DNA of 38,715 bases from Kitasatospora sp. Root107 (GTDB taxonomy: Bacteria; Actinomycetota; Actinomycetes; Streptomycetales; Streptomycetaceae). The stretch is taken from the NCBI RefSeq assembly GCF_001424875.1, contig NZ_LMCT01000056.1, positions 55,106-93,820 of the forward strand. The letters run 5' to 3'. Positions 22,986 through 31,357 of the stretch are shown here, in pieces. Position 1 is the stretch's first letter, and every line of letters starts with the position of its first letter. A program made the translations under genes and the position numbers. The notes below the pieces were generated by a model. The model was not told where the DNA came from. It searched no databases and worked only from the letters and a program-made list of their open reading frames with translations.

Positions 22986-24316
22986 CGGTCCTCGTCCTCG
23001 GAGTGGGTGTGCCAGTCGATCCGCTCGACCAGCACCCGGCTGGTCCGGTGACGTTCGACGCCGAGCACGGTGAATCGCCAGCCGGGAAGTGACGCCTGCT
23101 CACCCGGCGCGGGCAGCTTGCCGAGCAGGTCGGAGAGCAGGCCGCCGAGCGTCTCGTACGGCCCGTCCGGCGCGTACAGGCCGATGGCCTCCAGCTGGTC
23201 GGTCCTGGCCCGGCCGTCGGCCTCCCAGACCGGCCGGCCGTCCTTCGGCGGCAGCTGCCGCAGCTCGGGGGTGTCGGCCTGGTCGTGCTCGTCCTGCACC
23301 TCGCCGACGATCTCCTCGACGATGTCCTCGATGGTCACCACCCCGGCGGTGCCGCCGTACTCGTCCACCACGATCGCCATCGGCTGTTCGCGGCGGAGCT
23401 GGTCCAGCAGCAGTTCGGCGGGCAGCGTCTCGGGCACCAGCAGGGCGGGGGTGGCGAGTTGGGCGACCCTGGTGTGCGAGCGGCGCTCGGCCGGCACCGC
23501 CAGGGCGTCCTTCAGGGTGACGGTGCCGGTGACCTCGTCCAGGTTGTCGGCGTAGACCGGGAACCTGGAGAAGCCGGTGGCCCTGGTCAGGTTGAGCACG
23601 TCCGAGGCGGTGGCGTCCCGCTGCAGCGCGGTCACGTCCACCCGGGGGGTCATCACGCTCTCGGCGGTCAGGTCGGCCAGGCTGAGGGTCTTCACGAAGA
23701 GGGTCGCGGACTGTTCGTCTATCGCGCCCTCCTTTGCCGAGTGCCGGGCCAGCGAGACCAGTTCGGCCGGGGTGCGGGCGTGGCCGAGCTCCTCCTGCGG
23801 CTCGATGCCGAGAGCACGCACCATCCGGTCCGCCGAGCCGTTCAGGAAGCTGATCAGCGGGCGGCAGACGGCGGAGAACAGCCGCTGCGGTCCGACCACC
23901 GCGTACGCGACCTGGGTCGAGCGGGCGATCGCCCAGTTCTTCGGCACCAGTTCGCCGACCACCATCTGGAAGACGGTGGCCAGCGCCATGCCGACCGCGA
24001 CCGACACCCCGTGCGCGGCCGACTCCGGCACCCCGACGGCGACGAAGACCGGGCTGAGCAGGACGGAGAGGGCGGGTGACGCCAGCATGCCGACCACCAG
24101 GGAGGTGACGGTGATGCCGAGCTGGGCACCGGAGAGCTGGAAGGAGAGCTGGCGGACCGCCTTCAGGACGCTCTCGGCCTTGCGGTCACCGGCGGCGGCG
24201 GAGCGTTCGACGGTTCCACGGTCCACCGTGACGAGGGCGAACTCGGCAGCCACGAAGAGGCCGTTGGCGAGGATGAGCAGCACGGCCGCGAGCAGCAGCA
24301 GCCAGGCGGTGATCAC
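22982..24316 (-). CDS. CNNM/CorC-type membrane protein with CBS pair and CorC domain
   Basis: A 444-residue protein from a GTG start. The DUF21 membrane domain includes NGLFVAAEFALVTVDRGTVE, AQLGITVTSLVVGMLASPAL and MVVGELVPKNWAIA. The CBS pair follows (SVMTPRVDVTALQRDATASD to YGGTAGVVTIEDIVEEIVGE). A CorC_HlyC transporter-associated domain follows (EADGRARTDQLEAIGL, GLLSDLLGKLP, WRFTVLGVERHRTSRVLVER). It is probably a divalent-cation efflux component in the membrane. The pair of full-length plus shorter paralogue on one transcript is the usual actinobacterial arrangement. The 174-base region upstream holds an inverted repeat that may regulate it. Confidence 0.93.
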   Translation of the reverse strand: MITAWLLLLAAVLLILANGLFVAAEFALVTVDRGTVERSAAAGDRKAESVLKAVRQLSFQLSGAQLGITVTSLVVGMLASPALSVLLSPVFVAVGVPESAAHGVSVAVGMALATVFQMVVGELVPKNWAIARSTQVAYAVVGPQRLFSAVCRPLISFLNGSADRMVRALGIEPQEELGHARTPAELVSLARHSAKEGAIDEQSATLFVKTLSLADLTAESVMTPRVDVTALQRDATASDVLNLTRATGFSRFPVYADNLDEVTGTVTLKDALAVPAERRSHTRVAQLATPALLVPETLPAELLLDQLRREQPMAIVVDEYGGTAGVVTIEDIVEEIVGEVQDEHDQADTPELRQLPPKDGRPVWEADGRARTDQLEAIGLYAPDGPYETLGGLLSDLLGKLPAPGEQASLPGWRFTVLGVERHRTSRVLVERIDWHTHSEDEDR

Positions 24317-24490
24317 AGTGCCGCCTGCCTTCCGGTGATCGGAAGCGAGGCGGCGCGGGTACTACCGGACGGATCGTCCATCGAGGGGAGGTGTCACTCC
24401 TCTGGTCGTGGGTGAATGGGACAGGCCTTTGCCCAGGCTTTAACCAGCGTAAACGATATCCGTACGAGGATAAGGAACTCGTTCGGCCCC
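24317..24490 (-). promoter_or_regulatory. Upstream region of the CNNM/CorC operon with TATCC-N6-GGATA repeat
   Basis: TATCC (24457-24461) and GGATA (24468-24472) are inverted around GTACGA, and the surroundings are AT-richer (CTTTAACCAGCGTAAACG). This is a probable promoter/operator region for the genes at 24316-21951. No confident -35/-10 pair was assigned. Confidence 0.4.
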
Positions 24491-24934
24491 TCAGTTCCGC
24501 GCCACGCCGTGGTCCTCGACCAGGTCACGCAGTGCGCGGGCGGCGGCGACGGCCTGGTCCCGACCACCGGCGGGCTGGATGCCGACGACGGCCAGCGAGG
24601 TGCCGTCGGCGAGGTCGAGCATCACCCAGGGGTCGCCCTGACGGAAGTTCACCCTGACGATCTGCGGCCAGCTCAGCCGGTGCTGCCGGACGAAGTTGAC
24701 CACCGTGACGCCCTCGGCGTCGGCGCTCACCCGGGGGCGGGCCAGCAGCAGGCCGACCGCCGAGAACAGCAGCCCGCTGACGAAGATCGCCAACCGGTCG
24801 TTGAACTGCCAGTTCGACGGCAGCGCGAAGGCCAGCACACTGAACAGCACCAGCAGCAGGGTGCAGATCCCGGCCAGCACGGCACGGTTGCGGCGCGGGG
24901 CCCAGGTGACGGGCAGTTCGACGGGGCTCGGCAC
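24491..24934 (-). CDS. Bacterial PH-domain membrane protein
   Basis: A 147-residue protein from the GTG at 24934, preceded by GGAG with 7 bases spacing (a longer start at 24964 has no site). Two membrane helices (about residues 18-35, RAVLAGICTLLLVLFSVLAF, and 46-64, RLAIFVSGLLFSAVGLLLA) are followed by a bacterial PH-like beta domain (ARPRVSADAEGVTVVNFV, RLSWPQIVRVNFRQGDPWV, LDLADGTSLAVVGIQ). The function is unknown. It follows hisG after a strong terminator, so it is probably transcribed separately. Its position downstream of hisG may be conserved in Streptomyces. Confidence 0.85.
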   Translation of the reverse strand: MPSPVELPVTWAPRRNRAVLAGICTLLLVLFSVLAFALPSNWQFNDRLAIFVSGLLFSAVGLLLARPRVSADAEGVTVVNFVRQHRLSWPQIVRVNFRQGDPWVMLDLADGTSLAVVGIQPAGGRDQAVAAARALRDLVEDHGVARN

Positions 24935-24970
24935 GGTGACTCTCCGGAACAGTCTCAGGAACACGAAAGC

Positions 24971-25001
24971 GGGGCGGAGCCGGACGCGCCGGCCCCGCCC
25001 C
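24971..25001 (-). terminator. Terminator after hisG
   Basis: GGGGCGG (24971-24977) with CCGCCCC (24995-25001) and an inner stem GCCGG (24979-24983) with CCGGC (24989-24993), loop ACGCG. It begins 10 bases past the hisG stop. On the minus strand it is followed by GCTTTCGTGTT. Confidence 0.8.
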
Positions 25002-25010
25002 GATGACTCG

Positions 25011-25859
25011 TCAGAGCCGGCAGGCGTGGATGTTGGTGACCAGGATGGCGCGGGCGCCGATGCTCCAGAGGTCGTCCATGATCCGCTGGGCCTCCTTGCG
25101 GAGCACCATCGAGCGGACCGCGACCCAGCCCTCGGTGTGCAGCGGGGAGACGGTCGGCGACTCCAGACCGGGCGTCAGGGCGACGGCCGCGGAGACGTGC
25201 TCGGCGCGGATGTCGTAGTCCATCAGCACGTACCGGCGGGCCACCAGCACGCCCTGCAGGCGGCGCAGGAACTGCTCGACCCCGGCATCCTCGCCGGCGC
25301 CCTTGGGCCGGATCACCACGGCGTCCGAGACCAGGATCGGCTCGCCGAAGATCTCCAGGCCCGCGTTGCGCAGGCTGGTGCCGGTCTCCACCACGTCGGC
25401 GATCACGTCGGCCACACCGAGCTGCACCGCGGTCTCGACCGCACCGTCCAGCTTGGTGACGGTGGCCTTCACGCCCTGCTCGGCCAGGTGCTGCTCGACC
25501 AGGCCGGTGTAGGAGGTGGCGATCCGCAGCCCCTCCAGGCCCGCGACGTCCCCGACCTCGAAGCCGACCGGCCGGGCGAACCGGAAGGTCGAGCCGCCGA
25601 AGCCGAGCGCGAGCACCTCCTCGGCGTTGGACGCCGAGTCGAGCAGCAGGTCGCGGCCGGTGATGCCGATGTCGAGCCGGCCGGAGCCGACGTACACGGC
25701 GATGTCGCGGGGACGCAGGAAGAAGAACTCGACCTGGTTCTCCGGGTCGACCAGCACCAGTTCCTTGGGGTCCTTGCGCTGCCGGTATCCGGCCTCATGG
25801 AGCATCTCCGCCGCGGGACCCGAGAGCGAACCCTTGTTGGGAACGGCGATGCGCAGCAT
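25011..25859 (-). CDS. hisG: ATP phosphoribosyltransferase (long form)
   Basis: A 282-residue HisG that starts MLRIAVPNKGSLSGPAAEML. It catalyses the first step of histidine synthesis, joining ATP and PRPP. The two-lobed catalytic core is visible (LDIGITGRDLLLDSA, LRIATSYTGLVEQ, DVIADVVETGTSLRNAGLE, the last covering the PRPP-binding loop). The C-terminal regulatory ACT-like domain (residues about 210-282, ending GARAILVTNIHACRL) binds histidine, so the enzyme is the feedback-inhibited long form and needs no HisZ. It lies 53 bases downstream of hisE on the same strand. Confidence 0.97.
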   Translation of the reverse strand: MLRIAVPNKGSLSGPAAEMLHEAGYRQRKDPKELVLVDPENQVEFFFLRPRDIAVYVGSGRLDIGITGRDLLLDSASNAEEVLALGFGGSTFRFARPVGFEVGDVAGLEGLRIATSYTGLVEQHLAEQGVKATVTKLDGAVETAVQLGVADVIADVVETGTSLRNAGLEIFGEPILVSDAVVIRPKGAGEDAGVEQFLRRLQGVLVARRYVLMDYDIRAEHVSAAVALTPGLESPTVSPLHTEGWVAVRSMVLRKEAQRIMDDLWSIGARAILVTNIHACRL

Positions 25860-25912
25860 GAGAGGTGAATCCTTCGCTGTGGGGTTACGTGGGGTGTGCA
25901 GGAGGGTGGTGT

Positions 25913-26185
25913 TCAGAGGTACTTGTAGACGTCGTCGAGCGTCAGCCCGCGAGCGACCATCATCACCTGAAGGTGGTAGAGGAGCTGGGAGATCTCCTCG
26001 GCCGTCTCCTCCTCCGACTGGTACTCGGCGGCCATCCAGACCTCGGCGGCCTCCTCGACGACCTTCTTGCCGATGGCATGCACGCCCTGCTGGACGAGTT
26101 GCGCGGTACGGGAGGACGAGGGGTCGCCGGTGGCGGCCTTCTGCTGGAGCTCGGTGAACAGCTCCTCGAATGTCTTCGAAGCCAT
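25913..26185 (-). CDS. hisE: Phosphoribosyl-ATP diphosphatase
   Basis: A 90-residue MazG-fold protein, HisE, the second step of histidine synthesis (PR-ATP to PR-AMP). The metal and substrate motifs are visible in GKKVVEEAAEVWMAAEY and EETAEEISQLLYHLQVMM, where the paired Glu residues bind magnesium. It is a stand-alone HisE, not fused to HisI, as usual in actinobacteria. It is placed between the rib genes and hisG. A large hairpin separates it from ribH, so the his pair may have its own promoter. Confidence 0.96.
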   Translation of the reverse strand: MASKTFEELFTELQQKAATGDPSSSRTAQLVQQGVHAIGKKVVEEAAEVWMAAEYQSEEETAEEISQLLYHLQVMMVARGLTLDDVYKYL

Positions 26186-26231
26186 GATGGGCTCACCTTA
26201 CGGCTTGCAGGCTGACGGACGGTAAACAGTC

Positions 26232-26267
26232 CCGGACCGTGGACAGTCCTTTGGACACCACGGCCCG
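26232..26267 (-). terminator. Hairpin between ribH and hisE
   Basis: CCGGACCGTGG (26232-26242 region) pairs with CCACGGCCCGG (to 26267) with one mismatch, and the interior can extend by GTCC/GGAC. It lies just beyond the ribH stop (26275) and is a probable terminator or processing site of the rib operon. On the minus strand the following bases include ACTGTTTACC. Confidence 0.65.
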
Positions 26268-26274
26268 GCGGGAC

Positions 26275-26760
26275 TTACCGCCAGGGCTCGGAGACGGAGC
26301 GCAGCGCGGCGGCCGTGGCGACGGCGGCGGTGACCGCCTCGTGGCCCTTGTCCTCGGCCGAACCGGGCAGGCCCGCCCGGTCCAGCGCCTGCTGCTCGTT
26401 GTCGCAGGTGAGCACGCCGAAGCCGACCGGGACTCCGGTGTCCACGCTCACCTGGGTCAGGCCGAGGGTGGCGCCCTGGCAGACGTAGTCGAAGTGCGGG
26501 GTGCCACCGCGGATCACCACGCCGAGTGCCACCACCGCGTCGTAGCCGCGGTCGGCGAGCTGCTTGGCGGCCACCGGCAGCTCGAAGGTGCCCGGCACCC
26601 GGACGATGGTGGGCTCCTCGATCCCGAGCTCCTTGAGGGCGCGGTGCGCGCCGTCCAGCAGGCCGTCCATCACCTGCTGGTGCCACTGCGCGGCGATCAC
26701 CGCGACCCGCAGGTCGGCGCAGTTCTTGAGGGTCAGCTCGGGGGCTCCGTGGCCGCTCAC
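26275..26760 (-). CDS. ribH: 6,7-dimethyl-8-ribityllumazine synthase
   Basis: A 161-residue lumazine synthase, the penultimate step of riboflavin synthesis. It condenses the pyrimidine intermediate with 3,4-dihydroxy-2-butanone 4-phosphate. Family motifs are clear: VAVIAAQWHQQVMDGLLDGA, RVPGTFELPVAAKQL, VVALGVVIRGGTPHFDYVC (the His in the active site) and VGFGVLTCDNEQQALDRAG. It typically forms 60-mer or pentameric shells. It is the last gene of the ribE-ribM-ribBA-ribH operon, 43 bases after ribBA. Confidence 0.97.
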   Translation of the reverse strand: MSGHGAPELTLKNCADLRVAVIAAQWHQQVMDGLLDGAHRALKELGIEEPTIVRVPGTFELPVAAKQLADRGYDAVVALGVVIRGGTPHFDYVCQGATLGLTQVSVDTGVPVGFGVLTCDNEQQALDRAGLPGSAEDKGHEAVTAAVATAAALRSVSEPWR

Positions 26761-26803
26761 GTCGTTCTTCCTGTCTGTCGAGAAAATGCGTACGGAAAGG
26801 GTG

Positions 26804-28083
<1,280 letters not shown>

Positions 28084-28087
<4 letters not shown>

Positions 28088-28731
28088 GCCGAAACTCCCT
28101 GCAGGACGGCCGCCTTGGCGGGACGAGGGGTGCGGGTACGCAGCCACCAGGCCCGCAGGCCGAGCAGCACCAGCACGAAGTAGATGGCGTAGGTGAGGCC
28201 GGAGAAGGTGTAGCCGCTGGAGAAGGCGAGCGGGACGCCGACCAGGTCGACGGCGATCCAGGCGAACCAGAACTCGACCCAGCCCCTGGCCTGGGCCACC
28301 ATCGCGGCCAGCGTGCCGACGAAGATGTAGGCGTCGGCCCACGGGCTCCAGGAGAGCGAGGGGTAGGCGAGGAAGATCCCGGCCACCGCCAGGGTGGCCA
28401 GCGCGGTGCCGCCGATCAGGGCGGCCCGCTCCTTCGCGGTGGCGAACCGGACCTCGATCTCACCGGTGGAGCGGCGGCCGCGCTGCCACTGGGTCCAGCC
28501 CCAGACGGCGGCCACGATCACGATGCCCTGCTTGCCGATCAGCCCGGTCAGGTGGGCCGACAGGTAGGCGCCGACCAGTACCACGGCGGACAGCAGCTGG
28601 ACCGGCCAGCTCCAGACCGAGCGGCGCCAGCCGAGCGCGAGCGCGGCCAGACCGAGCAGGTTGCCCACCATGTCGGTCCACTTGACGGACTGTCCGAATA
28701 TCGAGAACGCGGTTTCGTTCAGCCAGTTCAC
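28084..28731 (-). CDS. ribM: RibM (PnuX)-type riboflavin transporter
   Basis: A 215-residue PnuC-family membrane protein with about seven helices (KWTDMVGNLLGLAALALGWR, WPVQLLSAVVLVGAYLSA, GIVIVAAVWGWTQWQRG, ADAYIFVGTLAAMVAQARGW, FWFAWIAVDLVGVPLAF, YAIYFVLVLLGLRAWW). PnuC homologues take up nicotinamide riboside. Within a rib operon behind an FMN riboswitch they are RibM/PnuX riboflavin carriers, as shown in Corynebacterium and Streptomyces davawensis. GTG 28731 overlaps the ribE stop (GTGA) and its own stop overlaps the ribBA start, so all three are coupled. Confidence 0.93.
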
Positions 28732-29390
28732 GAGGCGTCCTTGGTGAGGGTGTCCGGCAGGGTGCGCGCGTCGAGCAGCCGCTCGACGTACTTCGCGAGG
28801 ACGTCCACCTCGAGGTTGACCGGGTCGCCGATGCTCTTGGTGCCGAGCGTGGTGAGGGCGAGGGTGGCCGGGATGAGGCTGACGGTGAAGCTGTCCAGCG
28901 CGGCCTCGACCACGGTCAGGCTGACGCCGTCCACGGTGATCGAGCCCTTCTCCACCAGGTAGCGGGTGATGGACTGCGGGAGCGAGAAGCGCAGCACCTC
29001 CCAGCGCGGCAGGCCCTGGGCGTCCAGGTCGCCGGGCTCGCGGGAGAGCAGCTCGCCGGTGGCGTCCACATGGCCCTGGACCAGGTGGCCGCCGAGCCGG
29101 GCGCCGAGTGCCATCGCCCGCTCCAGGTTGACCCTGGAGCCGGGGGCGAGCGCACCCAGGCTGGACCGATGCAGCGTCTCGGCCATCACGTCGGCGCTGA
29201 ACTCGCCGGTGGTGGCCGCCAGTTGATCCGGTGTGTCGACAACGGTCAGGCAGACGCCGTTGACCGCGATGGAGTCGCCGTGGCCGGCGTCGGAACAGAC
29301 CACGGGGCCACGCAGGCGGATCCGCGACGATTCGCCGATCTCCTCGATGGAGACGACTTCGCCGAGCTCTTCGATGATGCCGGTGAACAC
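28728..29390 (-). CDS. ribE: Riboflavin synthase
   Basis: A 220-residue riboflavin synthase alpha chain starting at GTG (VFTGIIEELGEV, the family's standard N-terminus). Two homologous barrel repeats are visible: IAVNGVCLTVVDTPDQ in the first, and ITVDGVSLTVVEAALDS with GGHLVQGHVDATGEL in the second. It dismutates two lumazine molecules into riboflavin. GAGGAG precedes the start. It is the first gene of the rib operon, 166 bases downstream of the FMN riboswitch. The symbol ribC or ribB is used for the same gene in some species. Confidence 0.96.
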   Translation of the reverse strand: MFTGIIEELGEVVSIEEIGESSRIRLRGPVVCSDAGHGDSIAVNGVCLTVVDTPDQLAATTGEFSADVMAETLHRSSLGALAPGSRVNLERAMALGARLGGHLVQGHVDATGELLSREPGDLDAQGLPRWEVLRFSLPQSITRYLVEKGSITVDGVSLTVVEAALDSFTVSLIPATLALTTLGTKSIGDPVNLEVDVLAKYVERLLDARTLPDTLTKDAS

Positions 29391-29491
29391 CCGGGTTCTC
29401 CTCGCGCTGAGAGCGCGGACTCCGGGGCGGCATTGGGAGATGACACGACGAACAGCGACCAACCGGGCACTCAGAGGGAACTCCCGTGAAA

Positions 29492-29534
29492 GAGAGCTCT
29501 CGCCTGACCCACGTCTCTTCGGGGAGAGCCGTGG
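29492..29534 (-). promoter_or_regulatory. Candidate expression platform between riboswitch and ribE
   Basis: Two structures lie in the 166-base leader between the aptamer and ribE. CCACG (29509-29513) plus TCTC pair with GAGA and CGTGG (29530-29534), with a 2-base bulge. The palindrome GAGAGCTCTC (29492-29501) is next to it and is followed on the minus strand by TTTC. They could act as terminator and antiterminator or hold the leader for Rho. Confidence 0.4.
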
Positions 29535-29556
29535 CACCGCTGGTCACTACCCGCCC

Positions 29557-29682
29557 GCGCACGCCTCCCATCCGGACTTTAACCGTCGGTCCAGGAATTT
29601 CACCTGGTCAACCGGCCGCTGGCTGCGGACGGGTCGCGGACTGTAACCGCCGGTTCGGATTTTCACCGACCCCGGAGTGCGC
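29557..29682 (-). ncRNA. FMN riboswitch (RFN element)
   Basis: On the minus strand the RNA shows the RFN hallmarks in order: GGGGTCGGTGAAAATCCGA, ACCGGCGGTTACAGTCCGCG, GGTTGACCAGGTGAAATTCC and GGACCGACGGTTAAAGTCC, followed by GGATGGGAGGCG. The P1 stem is closed by GCGCAC (29682-29677) with GTGCGC (29562-29557). It binds FMN and lowers expression of the downstream rib operon. Confidence 0.97.
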
Positions 29683-29726
29683 TGAACGTCACTGCTACTA
29701 CTTCCGTCATTCTGCCATGCCCCGCA

Positions 29727-29750
29727 AGGGGGCCGGGAGGGGTGCCCCCT
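29727..29750 (-). terminator. Hairpin after the SMP-30 gene
   Basis: AGGGGGC (29727-29733) and GCCCCCT (29744-29750) form a 7-bp GC stem with a 10-base loop, 19-42 bases beyond the minus-strand SMP-30 stop. It probably separates it from the rib leader. The rib promoter must lie in the following stretch to about 29683; no convincing boxes were assigned. Confidence 0.5.
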
Positions 29751-29768
29751 GTGTCCTGGTTCACTCCG

Positions 29769-30584
29769 TCAGGTCGACACCCCGGGGAATACCGCGGGGG
29801 TGGCCGGCAGGCCCGGCACGGGCAGCCTGGTGGCGTGCAACTGCCCTGCATGGCGGGAGAACTGACCGTCCGCCGCCGGCTTCCGGGCGGTGGTCACGTA
29901 CAGCGTGCGCAGGTCCGGGCCGCCGAACGTGCAGCTGGTCGGGTGCGAGACGCCGACCGGCAGCACGGTGTCCAGCATGCCGTCGGGAGTGTAGCGGTGC
30001 AGCACACCACTGCCCCAGCGGGCCACCCAGACCGCCCCCTCGGCATCCACCGTCAGCCCGTCCGGCATCTCGGTGACCGCGAACGGGCGCCGGTCCCGGA
30101 TGCTGCCGTCGGCCGGGTCGAAGTCGAACACGTCGATCCGGCCGGTCGGGGTGTCGGCCCAGTACATCCGCCGGCCGTCGGGGCTCCAGCCCAGGCCGTT
30201 GGAGATCGAGGCGCCGCTCACCTGCTCGGTGGCGGTGTCGCCGTCGACCCTGAACAGGCTTGCCCGGCGGGTGACTTCACCCCGGGCCATGGTGCCGACC
30301 CAGATCCGTCCGGCCGGGTCGGTCTTGGCGTCGTTGCACCGGTCGGCCGCACCGAGCGGCACCGGGACAGTGTGGCCGTCCTGCTCCACCCGGTCCTGCA
30401 GTACGGTCGCCCAGCCGGTCGTGGTGGGCAGCACGGCGGTCACCGGCGCGGTCAGCCGCTGCGAGCTGCCGTCAGAGCTGTGCACCATCCCGCCGGGGAT
30501 GTCCACCCACCGCAGACTGCCGCTCCTGACGTCCCAGACCGGACCCTCGCCGAGCTCGCTGACCCGGTCGTCGATCGGCTTCAT
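29769..30584 (-). CDS. SMP-30/gluconolactonase-family protein
   Basis: A 271-residue six-bladed beta-propeller of the SMP-30/regucalcin/LRE family. Metal ligands expected for the family are present: Glu13 in LGEGPVWD, Asn in DRCNDAKTDPAGRIWVGTM, Asn in SNGLGWSPDGRRMYWAD and Asp in MPDGLTVDAEGAVWVARWG. Enzymes of this family hydrolyse sugar lactones with calcium or zinc; the sugar is not predictable. No signal peptide. ATG 30584 has GGGG close upstream. It is divergent from the PPOX gene, with 82 bases between starts. Confidence 0.9.
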   Translation of the reverse strand: MKPIDDRVSELGEGPVWDVRSGSLRWVDIPGGMVHSSDGSSQRLTAPVTAVLPTTTGWATVLQDRVEQDGHTVPVPLGAADRCNDAKTDPAGRIWVGTMARGEVTRRASLFRVDGDTATEQVSGASISNGLGWSPDGRRMYWADTPTGRIDVFDFDPADGSIRDRRPFAVTEMPDGLTVDAEGAVWVARWGSGVLHRYTPDGMLDTVLPVGVSHPTSCTFGGPDLRTLYVTTARKPAADGQFSRHAGQLHATRLPVPGLPATPAVFPGVST

Positions 30585-30666
30585 GGCTGCCCCGTTTCGT
30601 TTTCTCGGGAAACTATCAGGGCCACCTCTCGCCCTCAAGATCGCCGGTCGGCTACCGTGCTGGTAC

Positions 30667-31317
30667 GTGACCACACCGAACGCCTTCGAGGCCCTGCGGA
30701 CCAACGCCCTGGCCGACCCCGCCCAGCTCCGCGAGCTGTACGAGCAGCCGGGCGAGCACGCCCGCCGTAAGCAGGTCGACCACCTGCACGACGCCGCCCG
30801 CCGCCTGATCGGCTGCTCCTCGCTGGTCCTGATGGCCAGCACCGGAGCGGACGGCAGCTGCGACGTCACCCCGCGCGGCGGGCCGCCCGGCTTCGTCACG
30901 GTGCTCGACGACCACACCCTGGCCATCCCCGACGCCACCGGCAACAAGCGGCTCGACAGCCTGCACAACATCGTCGCCACCGGCCAGGTCGGCCTGCTCT
31001 TCGTGATCCCGGGACGGGACACCACCCTGCGGGTCAACGGCCGGGCCTGCGTCTCCGCCGACCCGCAGCTGCTGGCCCAGCTCACCGCCGTCGGCAAGCC
31101 GCCGCGCAGCGCGGTGATCGTCGGCGTCGAGGAGATCTACGGCCACTGCCCGAAGGCGTTCCTGCGCGGCGGCGCCTGGAAGCCCGAGCAGTGGCTCGCC
31201 CCGGACGCGGCCCCCAGCTCCGCCGAGGTGACCCTCTCCCACCTGCGCGACCCGTCGCTGACCGTCGAGATGATCGAGCAGAACGAGCGCGAGGCCCTGC
31301 TCTACCGCTACGAGTGA
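30667..31317 (+). CDS. PPOX-type FMN-binding split-barrel protein
   Basis: A 216-residue protein of the pyridoxamine 5'-phosphate oxidase-like split-barrel fold, closest in pattern to the MSMEG_1061/DR2398 subgroup. Visible elements are LVLMASTGADGSCDVTPRGG, LDDHTLAIPDATGNKRLDSL (the usual N-x-R/K region that contacts FMN phosphate), GQVGLLFVIPGRDTTLRVNG and IYGHCPKAFLRGGAW. It probably binds FMN and carries out an unknown redox reaction; it is not PdxH. It starts at GTG with no visible ribosome site, so it may be leaderless or start elsewhere. Confidence 0.88.
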   Translation: MTTPNAFEALRTNALADPAQLRELYEQPGEHARRKQVDHLHDAARRLIGCSSLVLMASTGADGSCDVTPRGGPPGFVTVLDDHTLAIPDATGNKRLDSLHNIVATGQVGLLFVIPGRDTTLRVNGRACVSADPQLLAQLTAVGKPPRSAVIVGVEEIYGHCPKAFLRGGAWKPEQWLAPDAAPSSAEVTLSHLRDPSLTVEMIEQNEREALLYRYE

Positions 31318-31319
31318 GT

Positions 31320-31343
31320 CGCGGGTCGAGCCGCGGGTCGAGC
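31320..31343. repeat. 12-bp tandem duplication
   Basis: CGCGGGTCGAGC occurs twice in direct succession (31320-31331 and 31332-31343), immediately after the PPOX stop codon in the 40-base gap between convergent genes. It is a small slippage-type duplication with no apparent function. Confidence 0.75.
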
Positions 31344-31357
31344 CACGTGCCGAACCG

